NCBI RefSeq assembly: GCF_006539505.1 | Contig: NZ_BJND01000016.1 | Span: 186,001 to 250,000, forward strand | Reading direction: 5' to 3' | Source: Streptomyces spinoverrucosus | GTDB lineage: Bacteria; Actinomycetota; Actinomycetes; Streptomycetales; Streptomycetaceae | Length of the DNA stretch: 64,000 bases | Shown here: positions 32,658 to 42,285 of the stretch, piece after piece | How the letters are laid out: each line of letters opens with the position of its first letter | Position numbering within the stretch: position 1 is the first letter of the stretch | Program-made: the position numbers and the translations under genes | The notes under the pieces: generated by a model | The model's input: only the letters and a program-made list of their open reading frames with translations | What the model was told of the DNA's origin: nothing | Databases searched by the model: none

Positions 32658-34856
32658 CTACGAAGCCTCCTGCTCCTGTTTGCGCACCCGCTCGGCGACT
32701 TGAGGGGGCATCGGCTCGTGCCGGGCGTAGCGCCGGCTGAACCGCGCGGTCCCGTGCGACAGGGAGCGCAGATCGACGGCGTACCGCCCGATCTCGATCT
32801 CGGGCACCTCGGCGCGTACGAGGGTGCGCCCGCCGGCGGTCTGCTCGGTGCCCAGCACCCGGCCGCGCCGCCCGGACAGGTCGCTCATCACGGCGCCCAC
32901 GTAGTCGTCGCCGACCAGCACGCTCACCTCGGCCACCGGCTCCAGCAGATGGATCTTCACGTCGGCAGCGGCCTCCCGCAGCGCGAGCGCGCCCGCCGTC
33001 TGGAACGCGGCGTCCGAGGAGTCCACGGAGTGCGCCTTGCCGTCCAGCAGTGTGACCCGGACGTCGACCAGCGGATAGCCCGCCGCGACCCCCTTGGCGG
33101 CCTGCGCGCGAACGCCCTTCTCCACCGACGGGATGAACTGCCGTGGCACCGCGCCGCCGACGACCTTGTCGACGAACTCGATGCCCGAGCCGCCGGGCAG
33201 CGGTTCCACCTCGATCTCGCAGATGGCGTACTGCCCGTGCCCGCCGGACTGCTTCACATGCCGGCCGCGCCCGCCGGCCTTGGTCGCGAACGTCTCGCGC
33301 AGGGAGACCTTGTGCGGTACGACATCGACCTGGACGCCGTAGCGGCTGCGCAGCCGTTCCAGGGCGACGTCCGCGTGGGCCTCGCCCAGGCACCACAGCA
33401 CCACCTGGTGGGTGTCCTGGTTCTGTTCCAGCCGCATGGTCGGGTCCTCGGCGACCAGCCGGGCCAGGCCCTGGGAGAGCTTGTCCTCGTCCGGTTTGCT
33501 GTGCGCCTGGATGGCGAGCGGCAGCAGCGGGTCGGGCATGTCCCAGGGCTCCATCAGGAGCGGGTCGTCCTTGGCGGAGAGGGTGTCGCCGGTCTCGGCG
33601 CGGTTCAGCTTCGCCACGCAGGCGAGGTCACCGGCGACGCAGTGCGACACCGGGCGCTGCTGCTTGCCGAACGGCGTGGACAGGGCGCCGATGCGTTCGT
33701 CGACGTCGTGGTCCTCATGGCCCCGGTCGGCCAGTCCGTGCCCGGAGACGTGGACGGTCTCGTCCGGGCGCAGCGTCCCGGAGAAGACGCGCACGAGCGA
33801 GACACGGCCGACGTACGGGTCGGACGAGGTCCGCACGACCTCCGCGACCAACGGCCCGTCGGGGTCGCAGGGTTTCAGCTCGCGCGGCCTGCCGTCGATG
33901 GTGGTGACCTGGGGCTGGTCGTGCTCCAGCGGGGTCGGGAACCCCCCGGTGACCAGCTCCAGCAGCTCGACCGTGCCGAGGCCCTGCCGGGCGCCGTCGG
34001 TGGCGGGGGCGGCGGCCAGCACGGGGAAGAACGTCCCGCGCGCGACGGCCCGCTCCAGGTCCTCCACGAGCGTCTTGACGTCGACCTGCTCCCCGCCGAG
34101 GTAGCGGTCCATGAGGGTCTCGTCCTCGCTCTCCGAGATGATCCCCTCGATCAGCCGGTTGCGGGCCTCCTCGATCAGCGGCAGCTGGTCCTCGCCCGGC
34201 TCGGAGTCCTTGCGCTCGCCGGTCGAGTAGTCGAACAGCTTCTGCGACAGCAGCCCGATCAGTCCGGTCACGGGCGCGTGCCCGTCCGGCGCCTGCGGGC
34301 CGTGCAGCGGCAGGTAGAGCGGCAGTACGGCGTCGGGGTCGTCGGCGCCGAAGGCCTCCGCGCAGACCCGCGTCATCTCCTCGAAGTCCGCGCGTGCGGC
34401 CTCCAGGTGCGTGACGACGATGGCGCGCGGCATGCCGACGGCCGCGCACTCCTCCCACACCATGCGGGTCGAGCCGTCCACGCCGTCCGAGGCCGAGACG
34501 ACGAAAAGGGCCGCGTCCGCCGCTCGCAGACCGGCCCGCAGTTCCCCGACGAAGTCGGCGTATCCGGGGGTGTCGAGAAGGTTGACCTTGATGCCGTTCC
34601 ACTCGACCGGCACCAGGGAGAGCTGCACCGAGCGCTGCTGCCGGTGCTCGATCTCGTCGTAGTCGGAGACGGTGCCGCCGTCCTCCACGCGGCCCGCCCG
34701 GTTCACCGCCCCAGCGGTCAGTGCGAGGGCTTCCACCAATGTCGTCTTGCCCGCTCCGGAGTGGCCGACCAGCACCACATTCCGTACGGACGCGGGTTGG
34801 TCGGCCGCCACTGCCCTGCCGGCGGCTCCGGGGTGTGCGTTGGCCTTGTCGCCCAT
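32658..34856 (-). CDS. Elongation factor G-like GTPase (EF-G2 type)
   Basis: A 732-residue translational-GTPase paralogue with the EF-G domain order. G1 is GHSGAGKTTL (near residue 30) and G3 DTPGYADF. The usual G4 NKxD is replaced by THLE (VVTHLEAARADF), so guanine recognition may be altered. C-terminal domains IV and V are present (GGHGQYAICEIEVEPLPGG, SDLSGRRGRVLGTE). ATG 34856 follows GGGAGG at good spacing. It is not the ribosomal-operon EF-G and its function is not settled. Divergent from pgsA. Confidence 0.88.
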   Translation of the reverse strand: MGDKANAHPGAAGRAVAADQPASVRNVVLVGHSGAGKTTLVEALALTAGAVNRAGRVEDGGTVSDYDEIEHRQQRSVQLSLVPVEWNGIKVNLLDTPGYADFVGELRAGLRAADAALFVVSASDGVDGSTRMVWEECAAVGMPRAIVVTHLEAARADFEEMTRVCAEAFGADDPDAVLPLYLPLHGPQAPDGHAPVTGLIGLLSQKLFDYSTGERKDSEPGEDQLPLIEEARNRLIEGIISESEDETLMDRYLGGEQVDVKTLVEDLERAVARGTFFPVLAAAPATDGARQGLGTVELLELVTGGFPTPLEHDQPQVTTIDGRPRELKPCDPDGPLVAEVVRTSSDPYVGRVSLVRVFSGTLRPDETVHVSGHGLADRGHEDHDVDERIGALSTPFGKQQRPVSHCVAGDLACVAKLNRAETGDTLSAKDDPLLMEPWDMPDPLLPLAIQAHSKPDEDKLSQGLARLVAEDPTMRLEQNQDTHQVVLWCLGEAHADVALERLRSRYGVQVDVVPHKVSLRETFATKAGGRGRHVKQSGGHGQYAICEIEVEPLPGGSGIEFVDKVVGGAVPRQFIPSVEKGVRAQAAKGVAAGYPLVDVRVTLLDGKAHSVDSSDAAFQTAGALALREAAADVKIHLLEPVAEVSVLVGDDYVGAVMSDLSGRRGRVLGTEQTAGGRTLVRAEVPEIEIGRYAVDLRSLSHGTARFSRRYARHEPMPPQVAERVRKQEQEAS

Positions 34857-34898
34857 GATCCTGCCTCCCGTGCACGGTGAGGTCACTGTGGGCGCGGA

Positions 34899-34915
34899 CA
34901 CGCGGGACCCGCGTG
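34899..34915. promoter_or_regulatory. 17-bp palindrome upstream of the EF-G-like gene
   Basis: CACGCGGG-A-CCCGCGTG is a perfect inverted repeat with 8-bp arms, 43 bases before the EF-G-like ATG and 213 before pgsA. Candidate operator; no regulator matched. Confidence 0.45.
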
Positions 34916-35127
34916 CTGGGCGGCTCCGGCGACGCCCGCGATTCTTCGAGCTTTCCACTCTCGTCACGGTGCGTCCATACGGAGGACGCGAAGGCGCCAA
35001 CCGGCGTCGGTTGCGGACCGCCCGAGGAGCCGTGGGTGCCGGGCGGTCACCCGCACGCGCGCGTGGCTACGATGGGCCAGCCGACGGCCAGCGGGGCCGC
35101 GCGGCGCCAGCGACCCTCGGGAAGGCC

Positions 35128-35811
35128 ATGCTGAACAAGTACGCGCGTGCATTCTTCACGCGTGTCCTCACACCGTTCGCCGCGTTTCTCATCCGGCGGG
35201 GCGTTAGCCCCGACACGGTCACGCTGATCGGCACCGCCGGCGTGATGGCGGGCGCGCTGGGCTTCTACCCCCGGGGCGAGTTCTTCTGGGGCACGGTCGT
35301 CATCACCCTGTTCGTCTTCTCCGACCTCGTCGACGGCAACATGGCCCGCCAGCTGGGCCGCTCCAGCCGCTGGGGCGCCTTCCTGGACTCCACCCTGGAC
35401 CGGGTCGCCGACGGCGCCATCTTCGGCGGCTTCGCCCTCTGGTACGCCGGTGGCGGCGACGACCTCGTCCTGTGCGCCGTCTCGATCTTCTGCCTGGCCA
35501 GCGGCCAGGTGGTGTCGTACACCAAGGCGCGTGGGGAGTCGATCGGACTGCCGGTCGCCGTGAACGGGCTCGTCGAGCGCGCCGAGCGCCTGGTGATCTC
35601 CCTGGTCGCGGCCGGGCTCGCGGGCCTGCACGCGTTCGGCGTGCCGGGCATCGACGTGCTGCTGCCGATCGCCCTGTGGCTGGTCGCCGTGGGCAGCCTG
35701 ATCACGCTGATCCAGCGAGTCGTCACGGTCCGCCGGGAGTCCGCCGAGGCGGAGGCGGCGGAGCGCAAAAACGCCGACAATGCCTCTCAGGGGAGGGAGA
35801 CGGCGAAATGA
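35128..35811 (+). CDS. pgsA: Phosphatidylinositol phosphate synthase (CDP-alcohol phosphatidyltransferase)
   Basis: Predicted to join CDP-diacylglycerol and inositol phosphate, the first step of phosphatidylinositol and PIM synthesis. 227 residues, about six membrane helices. The full CDP-AP motif is visible, starting DLVDGNMARQLG and ending FLDSTLDRVAD. ATG 35128 follows CTCGGGAAGG; earlier in-frame sequence is antisense to the EF-G-like gene. Overlaps the acyltransferase gene by ATGA. Synteny with mycobacterial pgsA1 supports the PI-phosphate assignment over phosphatidylglycerophosphate. Confidence 0.92.
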   Translation: MLNKYARAFFTRVLTPFAAFLIRRGVSPDTVTLIGTAGVMAGALGFYPRGEFFWGTVVITLFVFSDLVDGNMARQLGRSSRWGAFLDSTLDRVADGAIFGGFALWYAGGGDDLVLCAVSIFCLASGQVVSYTKARGESIGLPVAVNGLVERAERLVISLVAAGLAGLHAFGVPGIDVLLPIALWLVAVGSLITLIQRVVTVRRESAEAEAAERKNADNASQGRETAK

Positions 35812-36716
35812 GCGCTCGGGACACGCTGACGGACGCCCTGTACGGCCTCGGCTGGAGCACGGTGAAGAAGCTCCCCGAGCCGGTGGCCACACGGCTCGGG
35901 AACACCGTGGCCGACCTGGCCTGGAAACGGCGCGGCAAGGGCGTACGGCGGCTGGAGAGCAACTACGCGCGCGTGGTGCCCGACGCCACCCCGGAGCGCC
36001 TCGCCGAGCTCACGCGCGCGGGCATGCGCTCGTACCTGCGCTACTGGATGGAGTCCTTCCGGCTCCCGGCCTGGAGCGCCGAACGCGTCAAGAGCGGCTT
36101 CGACCCCAAGGACGTGCACTTCCTGACCGACGGCCTGGCAAGCGACAAGGGCGTGATACTGGCGCTTCCGCACCTGGCCAACTGGGATCTGGCCGGCGCC
36201 TGGGTCACCACCGAGCTGGGCGTTCCCTTCACCACGGTCGCCGAGCGCCTGAAGCCGGAGACGCTGTACGACCGTTTCGTCGCCTACCGCGCGGGCCTCG
36301 GCATGGAGGTCCTGCCGCACAACGGCGGCTCCGCGTTCGGCGCCCTGGCCCGGCGGCTGCGCGACGGCGGCCTGGTCTGCCTGGTCGCCGACCGTGACCT
36401 GTCCGCCTCCGGCGTCGAGGTGCAGTTCTTCGGCGACACCGCCCGGATGCCGGCCGGACCGGCCCTGCTGGCCCAGCAGACCGGCGCCCTGCTGCTGCCG
36501 GTGACGCTCTGGTACGACGAATCGCCCGTCATGCGAGGCCGCGTGCATCCCCCGATCGGGGTACCCCAGTCAGGTAGCCGGGCCGAGAAGACGTCTGTCA
36601 TGACGCAGGCGCTGGCAGACGCCTTCGCCTCGGGGATCGCCGACCATCCGGAGGACTGGCACATGCTGCAGCGGTTGTGGCTCAAGGACCTCGACCCCGC
36701 GAAGGGGACTCCGTGA
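35808..36716 (+). CDS. Phosphatidylinositol mannoside acyltransferase (PatA-like)
   Basis: A 302-residue peripheral membrane acyltransferase of the lauroyl/LPLAT family, with the catalytic H(x)4D motif in HLANWDLAG (near residue 122) and LVADRDLSASGVEVQFFG downstream. Between pgsA and a PimA-type mannosyltransferase it should acylate PIMs, as PatA (Rv2611c) does in mycobacteria. Coupled at both ends (ATGA with pgsA, GTGA with pimA). Confidence 0.9.
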   Translation: MSARDTLTDALYGLGWSTVKKLPEPVATRLGNTVADLAWKRRGKGVRRLESNYARVVPDATPERLAELTRAGMRSYLRYWMESFRLPAWSAERVKSGFDPKDVHFLTDGLASDKGVILALPHLANWDLAGAWVTTELGVPFTTVAERLKPETLYDRFVAYRAGLGMEVLPHNGGSAFGALARRLRDGGLVCLVADRDLSASGVEVQFFGDTARMPAGPALLAQQTGALLLPVTLWYDESPVMRGRVHPPIGVPQSGSRAEKTSVMTQALADAFASGIADHPEDWHMLQRLWLKDLDPAKGTP

Positions 36717-37876
36717 GGATCGGCATCGTCTGCCCGTACTCCTGGGACGTGCCAGGGGGCGTCCAATTCCACATCCGGGACCTCGCCGAGTACTTCATCC
36801 GCCTCGGGCACGAGGTGTCCGTCCTAGCCCCCGCCGACGACGACACCCCGCTCCCGTCGTACGTCGTCTCGGCCGGCCGCGCGGTCCCCGTGCCGTACAA
36901 CGGCTCGGTGGCCCGGCTGAACTTCGGCTTCCTTTCGGCGGCGCGGGTCCGCCGCTGGCTGCACGACGGCGCCTTCGACGTGATCCACATCCACGAACCG
37001 GCGTCCCCGTCCCTGGGCCTGCTGACCTGCTGGGCCGCGCAGGGCCCGATCGTCGCCACCTTCCACACCTCCAACCCCCGCTCGCGCGCGATGATCGCCG
37101 CGTACGCGATCCTTCAGGCGGCGCTGGAGAAGATCAGCGCCCGGATCGCGGTCAGTGAGTACGCCCGCCGCACGCTGGTCGAGCACCTCGGCGGGGACGC
37201 CGTGGTGATCCCCAACGGCGTCGACGTCGACTTCTTCGCCAAGGCCGAGGCCAACCCCGACTGGCAGGGCGACACCATCGGCTTCGTCGGCCGGATCGAC
37301 GAGCCCCGCAAGGGCCTGCCGGTGCTGATGCGGGCGCTGCCCAGGATCCTCGCCGAGCGGCCGCAGACACGGCTGCTGGTCGCGGGCCGCGGGGACGAGC
37401 GGCAGGCGGTGGAGTCACTGCCCGCAGAGCTGCGCTCCCGGGTGGAGTTCCTCGGCATGGTCAGCGACGAGGACAAGGCCCGCTTCCTGCGCAGCGTCGA
37501 CCTGTACGTGGCACCCAACACCGGCGGCGAGAGCTTCGGGATCATCCTGGTCGAGGCGATGTCGGCGGGCGCGCCCGTGCTGGCCTCGGACCTGGACGCC
37601 TTCGCCCAGGTCCTCGACCAGGGCGCGGCGGGGGAGCTGTTCGCCAACGAGGATGCGGACGCGCTGGCAGAGGCGGCGCTGCGGCTGCTGGGCGACCCCA
37701 AGCGCCGCGAGGAGCTGCGCGAGCGGGGCAGCGCGCACGTCCGCCGGTTCGACTGGTCGACCGTCGGCGCGGACATCCTGTCGGTGTACGAGACGGTGAC
37801 GGACGGCACCACGGCGGTCGCCGCCGACGACCGTTCCGTCGGACTGTTGGGCCGGTTCGGACTGGCCCGCGACTGA
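36713..37876 (+). CDS. pimA: Phosphatidylinositol alpha-mannosyltransferase (PimA-like, GT4)
   Basis: A 387-residue GT-B glycosyltransferase predicted to add mannose from GDP-mannose to phosphatidylinositol. N-terminal IGIVCPYSWDVPGGVQFHI with the acceptor-side glycine-rich loop, HEPASPSLGLL, and the C-terminal donor signature GGESFGIILVEAMSAGAPV. GTG start in a GTGA overlap; an upstream in-frame ATG (36677) has no ribosome site. Completes the PI-phosphate synthase, acyltransferase and mannosyltransferase set. Confidence 0.92.
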   Translation: MRIGIVCPYSWDVPGGVQFHIRDLAEYFIRLGHEVSVLAPADDDTPLPSYVVSAGRAVPVPYNGSVARLNFGFLSAARVRRWLHDGAFDVIHIHEPASPSLGLLTCWAAQGPIVATFHTSNPRSRAMIAAYAILQAALEKISARIAVSEYARRTLVEHLGGDAVVIPNGVDVDFFAKAEANPDWQGDTIGFVGRIDEPRKGLPVLMRALPRILAERPQTRLLVAGRGDERQAVESLPAELRSRVEFLGMVSDEDKARFLRSVDLYVAPNTGGESFGIILVEAMSAGAPVLASDLDAFAQVLDQGAAGELFANEDADALAEAALRLLGDPKRREELRERGSAHVRRFDWSTVGADILSVYETVTDGTTAVAADDRSVGLLGRFGLARD

Positions 37877-37902
37877 CTGATCCGAGCCGAGTGCCACCCC
37901 GG

Positions 37903-37908
37903 TAGCCT
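37903..37908 (+). promoter_or_regulatory. Candidate -10 for a leaderless start
   Basis: TAGCCT ends 8 bases before the GTG at 37917; no ribosome site is seen. Confidence 0.35.
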
Positions 37909-37916
37909 TGCCGCCC

Positions 37917-38459
37917 GTGACCGCAACCCTCATCTGGATCCTCGTCGCCCTCATCGCCATCGGCGTGTACCTGAGCTGGACGGCGGGACGACTGGACCGG
38001 CTGCACGCCCGGATCGACGCCACCCGTGCCGCCCTGGACGCCCAGCTGCTGCGCCGCGCCTCCGTCGCCCAGGAACTGGCCACCTCCGGGGTGCTCGACC
38101 CGGCGGCCTCCATCGTCCTGTACGAGGCGGCGCACGCGGCCCGGCAGGCCGAGGAGGAGCAGCGGGAGGTCGCCGAGAGCGAGCTGAGCCAGGCCCTGCG
38201 CGCGGTGTTCGCCGACCCGCAGCAGGTCGAGGCGGTCCGGGAGGCGCCCGGGGGAGAGGCGGCGGCCCGGGAACTGACCGAGGCGGTCCGCCGGGTGCCG
38301 ATGGCCCGGCGCTTCCACAACGACGCGGTGGGGGCGGCCCGCAGGCTGCGCGAACACCGCAAGGTGCGCTGGTTCCGGCTGGCCGGACACGCCCCCTTCC
38401 CACTGGCCTTCGAGATGGACGACGAACCGCCGACGGCCCTGGTGGACCGGGCCGCGTAG
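37917..38459 (+). CDS. Membrane-anchored helical protein (LemA-like organisation)
   Basis: A 180-residue protein with one N-terminal transmembrane helix (LIWILVALIAIGVYLSW) followed by helices rich in Ala, Arg and Glu (RLDRLHARIDATRAALDAQLLRR, AAHAARQAEEEQREVAESEL). The layout resembles LemA proteins, but similarity is too weak to assign. Lies between pimA and pdxS. Function unknown. Confidence 0.75.
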   Translation: MTATLIWILVALIAIGVYLSWTAGRLDRLHARIDATRAALDAQLLRRASVAQELATSGVLDPAASIVLYEAAHAARQAEEEQREVAESELSQALRAVFADPQQVEAVREAPGGEAAARELTEAVRRVPMARRFHNDAVGAARRLREHRKVRWFRLAGHAPFPLAFEMDDEPPTALVDRAA

Positions 38460-38585
38460 CCCGTCGTACGGACAGCGGGGCCGGAAAACGATCCACCGGC
38501 TTCGCATTGGCCCTTGCTGTGGCCTGCACACCTCCCGTTTCCTCGGTGTTTGCAGAAACCCTCTTTCCCATCAGTGAGGTCACCC

Positions 38586-39497
38586 GTGTCCAGCACGCTC
38601 TCCGACAACCAGGCCCCCGAGACCGGCACCGCCCGCGTGAAGCGCGGCATGGCCGAGCAGCTCAAGGGTGGCGTGATCATGGACGTCGTCACGCCGGAGC
38701 AGGCGAAGATCGCCGAGGACGCGGGCGCCGTCGCCGTCATGGCCCTTGAGCGCGTCCCCGCCGACATCCGCAAGGACGGCGGCGTGGCCCGGATGTCCGA
38801 CCCGGACATGATCGAGGGCATCATCAACGCCGTCTCGATCCCGGTCATGGCCAAGTCCCGCATCGGCCACTTCGTCGAGGCCCAGGTCCTGCAGTCGCTC
38901 GGCGTCGACTACATCGACGAGTCCGAGGTCCTCACCCCCGCCGACGAGGTCAACCACTCCGACAAGTGGGCGTTCACCACCCCGTTCGTCTGCGGCGCCA
39001 CCAACCTCGGTGAGGCCCTGCGCCGGATCGCCGAGGGCGCGGCCATGATCCGCTCCAAGGGCGAGGCCGGCACCGGCAACGTCGTCGAGGCCGTCCGCCA
39101 CCTTCGCCAGATCAAGAACGAGATCGCCCGCCTGCGCGGCTACGACAACCACGAGCTGTACGCCGCCGCCAAGGAGCTGCGCGCCCCGTACGAGCTGGTC
39201 AAGGAGGTCGCCGAGCTGGGCAAGCTGCCGGTCGTGCTGTTCTCCGCCGGTGGCGTGGCCACCCCCGCCGACGCCGCGCTGATGCGCCAGCTCGGCGCCG
39301 AGGGCGTCTTCGTCGGCTCCGGCATCTTCAAGTCCGGCGACCCCGCCAAGCGCGCCGCCGCCATCGTGAAGGCCACCACCTTCTACGACGACCCGAAGAT
39401 CATCGCGGACGCGTCCCGCAACCTCGGCGAGGCCATGGTCGGCATCAACTGCGACACCCTCCCCGAGGCCGAGCGCTACGCCAACCGCGGCTGGTAA
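38586..39497 (+). CDS. pdxS: Pyridoxal 5'-phosphate synthase subunit PdxS
   Basis: Synthase subunit of the DXP-independent PLP pathway, making PLP from ribose 5-phosphate, glyceraldehyde 3-phosphate and ammonia supplied by PdxT. 303 residues, (beta/alpha)8 barrel. The two active-site lysines are K90 (VMAKSRIGH) and K158 ([10 protein letters not shown]), with phosphate loop [18 protein letters not shown] at 38586 gives the normal N-terminus. Seven bases separate it from pdxT. Confidence 0.97.
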   Translation: MSSTLSDNQAPETGTARVKRGMAEQLKGGVIMDVVTPEQAKIAEDAGAVAVMALERVPADIRKDGGVARMSDPDMIEGIINAVSIPVMAKSRIGHFVEAQVLQSLGVDYIDESEVLTPADEVNHSDKWAFTTPFVCGATNLGEALRRIAEGAAMIRSKGEAGTGNVVEAVRHLRQIKNEIARLRGYDNHELYAAAKELRAPYELVKEVAELGKLPVVLFSAGGVATPADAALMRQLGAEGVFVGSGIFKSGDPAKRAAAIVKATTFYDDPKIIADASRNLGEAMVGINCDTLPEAERYANRGW

Positions 39498-39504
39498 TCA
39501 CCCC

Positions 39505-40116
39505 ATGAGCAACGAAGCCCCTGTCATCGGCGTCCTGGCCCTCCAGGGCGACGTACGGGAGCACCTCATCGCCCTGGCCGCGGCCGACGCCGTGGCCAGG
39601 CCGGTGCGGCGCCCCGAAGAGCTCGCCGAGGTCGACGGCCTCGTCATCCCCGGCGGCGAGTCCACCACCATCTCCAAGCTGGCCATCCTGTTCGGCGTGA
39701 TGGAGCCCCTCCGCGCGCGTGTGCAGGACGGTATGCCCGTCTACGGCACCTGCGCGGGCATGATCATGCTGGCCGACAAGATCCTCGACCCGCGCTCGGG
39801 CCAGGAGACCATCGGCGGCATCGACATGATCGTGCGCCGCAACGCCTTCGGGCGCCAGAACGAGTCCTTCGAGGCGGCGGTCGACGTCAAGGGCATCACG
39901 GGCGATCCTGTGGAGGGCGTCTTCATCCGCGCCCCCTGGGTCGAGTCCGTCGGCGCCCGGGCCGAGGTGCTCGCCGAGCACGACGGCCACATCGTCGCGG
40001 TCCGCGAGGGCAACGCCCTCGCCACGTCGTTCCACCCGGAACTGACCGGCGACCACCGCGTGCACAGCCTGTTCGTGGACATGGTGCGCGCGAACCGGAC
40101 AGCGGAGTCCTTGTAG
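39505..40116 (+). CDS. pdxT: PLP synthase glutaminase subunit PdxT
   Basis: Class I glutamine amidotransferase, 203 residues, releasing ammonia for PdxS. Triad: C83 in GTCAGMI, H177 and E179 in FHPEL; also GGESTT near residue 53. Cotranscribed with pdxS. Confidence 0.97.
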   Translation: MSNEAPVIGVLALQGDVREHLIALAAADAVARPVRRPEELAEVDGLVIPGGESTTISKLAILFGVMEPLRARVQDGMPVYGTCAGMIMLADKILDPRSGQETIGGIDMIVRRNAFGRQNESFEAAVDVKGITGDPVEGVFIRAPWVESVGARAEVLAEHDGHIVAVREGNALATSFHPELTGDHRVHSLFVDMVRANRTAESL

Positions 40117-40165
40117 GATCTCTGGCGTTCGTTGCAGAGATGGGTTACGCGAAGGAGACAGGCAG

Positions 40166-40918
40166 ATGTCCGGCCACTCTAAATGGGCCACGACGAAGCA
40201 CAAGAAGGCCGTGATCGATGCCAAGCGCGGCAAGCTCTTCGCGAAGCTGATCAAGAACATCGAGGTCGCCGCCCGAATGGGCGGCGCGGACCCCGAGGGC
40301 AACCCGACGCTGTACGACGCCATCCAGAAGGCGAAGAAGTCGTCGGTCCCCAACAAGAACATCGACTCGGCGGTCAAGCGCGGCGCGGGCCTGGAGGCCG
40401 GCGGTGCCGACTACGAGACGATCATGTACGAGGGTTACGGCCCGAACGGCGTCGCGGTGCTCATCGAGTGCCTCACCGACAACCGCAACCGCGCCGCTTC
40501 CGAGGTCCGCGTCGCCATGACCCGCAACGGCGGCTCCATGGCCGACCCGGGCTCCGTGTCGTACCTGTTCAACCGCAAGGGCGTCGTCATCGTCCCCAAG
40601 GGCGAGCTGACCGAGGACGACGTCCTGGGTGCCGTCCTGGACGCGGGCGCCGAGGAGGTCAACGACCTCGGTGAGAACTTCGAGGTGATCAGCGAGGCCA
40701 CCGACCTGGTCGCGGTCCGCACGGCCCTGCAGGACGCCGGCATCGACTACGACTCCGCCGAGGCCAACTTCGTGCCGTCCGTCCAGGTCGAGCTGGACGA
40801 GGAGGGCGCCAAGAAGATCTTCAAGCTGATCGACGCGCTGGAGGACAGCGACGACGTGCAGAACGTCTTCGCCAACTTCGACGTGAGCGACGAGATCATG
40901 GAGAAGGTCGAGGCGTAA
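40166..40918 (+). CDS. YebC/PmpR family DNA-binding regulator
   Basis: A 250-residue protein of the TACO1/YebC family with the diagnostic [14 protein letters not shown] start, the [11 protein letters not shown] and [22 protein letters not shown] blocks and an acidic C-terminus. The family has been described both as transcription regulators and as translation factors relieving ribosome stalling. Ribosome site GAAGGAGACAGG. Upstream of ruvC, as in many bacteria; a terminator separates them. Confidence 0.95.
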   Translation: MSGHSKWATTKHKKAVIDAKRGKLFAKLIKNIEVAARMGGADPEGNPTLYDAIQKAKKSSVPNKNIDSAVKRGAGLEAGGADYETIMYEGYGPNGVAVLIECLTDNRNRAASEVRVAMTRNGGSMADPGSVSYLFNRKGVVIVPKGELTEDDVLGAVLDAGAEEVNDLGENFEVISEATDLVAVRTALQDAGIDYDSAEANFVPSVQVELDEEGAKKIFKLIDALEDSDDVQNVFANFDVSDEIMEKVEA

Positions 40919-40936
40919 CGCCGTCGCACGAGCGCC

Positions 40937-40966
40937 ACGGGCCGACGGGACACCCCGTCGGCCCGT
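40937..40966 (+). terminator. Terminator between yebC and ruvC
   Basis: A perfect 13-bp stem (40937-40949 with 40954-40966), 4-base loop, followed by CGCTTTG, 18 bases after the yebC stop. Confidence 0.75.
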
Positions 40967-41045
40967 CGCTTTGCCGGGCGTTGGAGCGGGGCGTTGTCGG
41001 TGGCACCCGATAGCCTGCACAAACAGGCGAGCGAAGGAGGGGCGG

Positions 41046-41591
41046 GTGCGCGTACTGGGGGTGGACCCGGGGCTGACCCGGTGCGGCGTCGGCGTCGTCG
41101 AGGGGGTTCCCGGGCGGCCGCTCACGATGCTCGGCGTCGGAGTCGTCCGCACGCCGGTGGACGCGGAGTTGGGGCTCCGGCTGGTCGCCATCGAGCGGGG
41201 CATCGAGCAGTGGCTCGACGAGCACCGGCCCGAATTCGTGGCCGTGGAGCGGGTGTTCAGCCAGCACAACGTGCGCACGGTGATGGGCACCGCCCAGGCC
41301 AGCGCCGTCGCCATGCTCTGCGCGGCCCGCCGCGGCATCCCCGTCGCCCTGCACACCCCCAGCGAGGTCAAGGCCGCCGTCACCGGCACCGGACGCGCCG
41401 ACAAGGCGCAGGTCGGCACCATGGTCACCCGGCTGCTAAGGCTCGACGCACCGCCGAAACCGGCCGACGCCGCCGACGCCCTCGCACTCGCCATCTGCCA
41501 CATCTGGCGCGCCCCCGCCCAGAACCGCCTCCAGCAGGCCGTCGCCCTGCACACCGCAAAAGCAACCGCATCGAAAGGCCGTACGGCATGA
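41046..41591 (+). CDS. ruvC: Holliday junction endonuclease RuvC
   Basis: Resolves Holliday junctions after RuvAB migration. 181 residues with catalytic D7 ([14 protein letters not shown]), a Glu in EFVAVERVF and the C-terminal acidic pair region [17 protein letters not shown] start with GAAGGAGGGG. Overlaps ruvA by ATGA. Confidence 0.97.
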   Translation: MRVLGVDPGLTRCGVGVVEGVPGRPLTMLGVGVVRTPVDAELGLRLVAIERGIEQWLDEHRPEFVAVERVFSQHNVRTVMGTAQASAVAMLCAARRGIPVALHTPSEVKAAVTGTGRADKAQVGTMVTRLLRLDAPPKPADAADALALAICHIWRAPAQNRLQQAVALHTAKATASKGRTA

Positions 41592-42193
41592 TCGCCTTCG
41601 TCAGCGGCACGGTCGCCGCACTCGCTCCCGACGCCGCGGTGGTCGAGGTCGGCGGTGTCGGCATGGCCGTCCAATGCACGCCCAACACGTTGTCGACGCT
41701 CCGGGTCGGCAAGCCCGCCAAGCTCGCCACCTCCCTCGTCGTACGGGAGGACTCCCTCACGCTGTACGGCTTCGCGGACGACGACGAGCGGCAGGTCTTC
41801 GAGCTGCTCCAGACCGCGAGCGGGGTCGGCCCCCGGCTCGCCCAGGCCATGCTCGCCGTGCACACCCCGGACGCCCTGCGGCGCGCCGTCGCGACCGGCG
41901 ACGAGAAGGCGCTCACGGCCGTCCCCGGCATCGGCAAGAAGGGTGCGCAGAAGCTGCTGCTGGAGCTGAAGGACCGCCTGGGCGAGCCGATCGGCGCCCC
42001 CGCGGTCGGCGCGCCGGTCAGCACCGGCTGGCGCGACCAGCTGCACGCCGCCCTGATCGGCCTCGGGTACGCGACCCGGGAGGCCGACGAGGCGGTCGCC
42101 GCGGTCGCCCCCCAGGCCGAGGCCACCGACGGCACGCCCCAGGTGGGGCAGTTGCTGAAGGCGGCGTTGCAGACTCTGAACAGAGCGCGCTGA
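41588..42193 (+). CDS. ruvA: Holliday junction branch-migration protein RuvA
   Basis: 201-residue DNA-binding subunit: OB domain (about 1-64), two HhH motifs ([37 protein letters not shown]) and a C-terminal domain III that contacts RuvB ([15 protein letters not shown]). Coupled to ruvC. Confidence 0.97.
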   Translation: MIAFVSGTVAALAPDAAVVEVGGVGMAVQCTPNTLSTLRVGKPAKLATSLVVREDSLTLYGFADDDERQVFELLQTASGVGPRLAQAMLAVHTPDALRRAVATGDEKALTAVPGIGKKGAQKLLLELKDRLGEPIGAPAVGAPVSTGWRDQLHAALIGLGYATREADEAVAAVAPQAEATDGTPQVGQLLKAALQTLNRAR

Positions 42194-42285
42194 AACAGGC
42201 GGGGCCCGCGTCCGAAGCGGCCTGAAACAGCCCCCGTACGACCCGTCCGACCGCAACCCCAACCGCAACCCCCGAGGCACACTCC

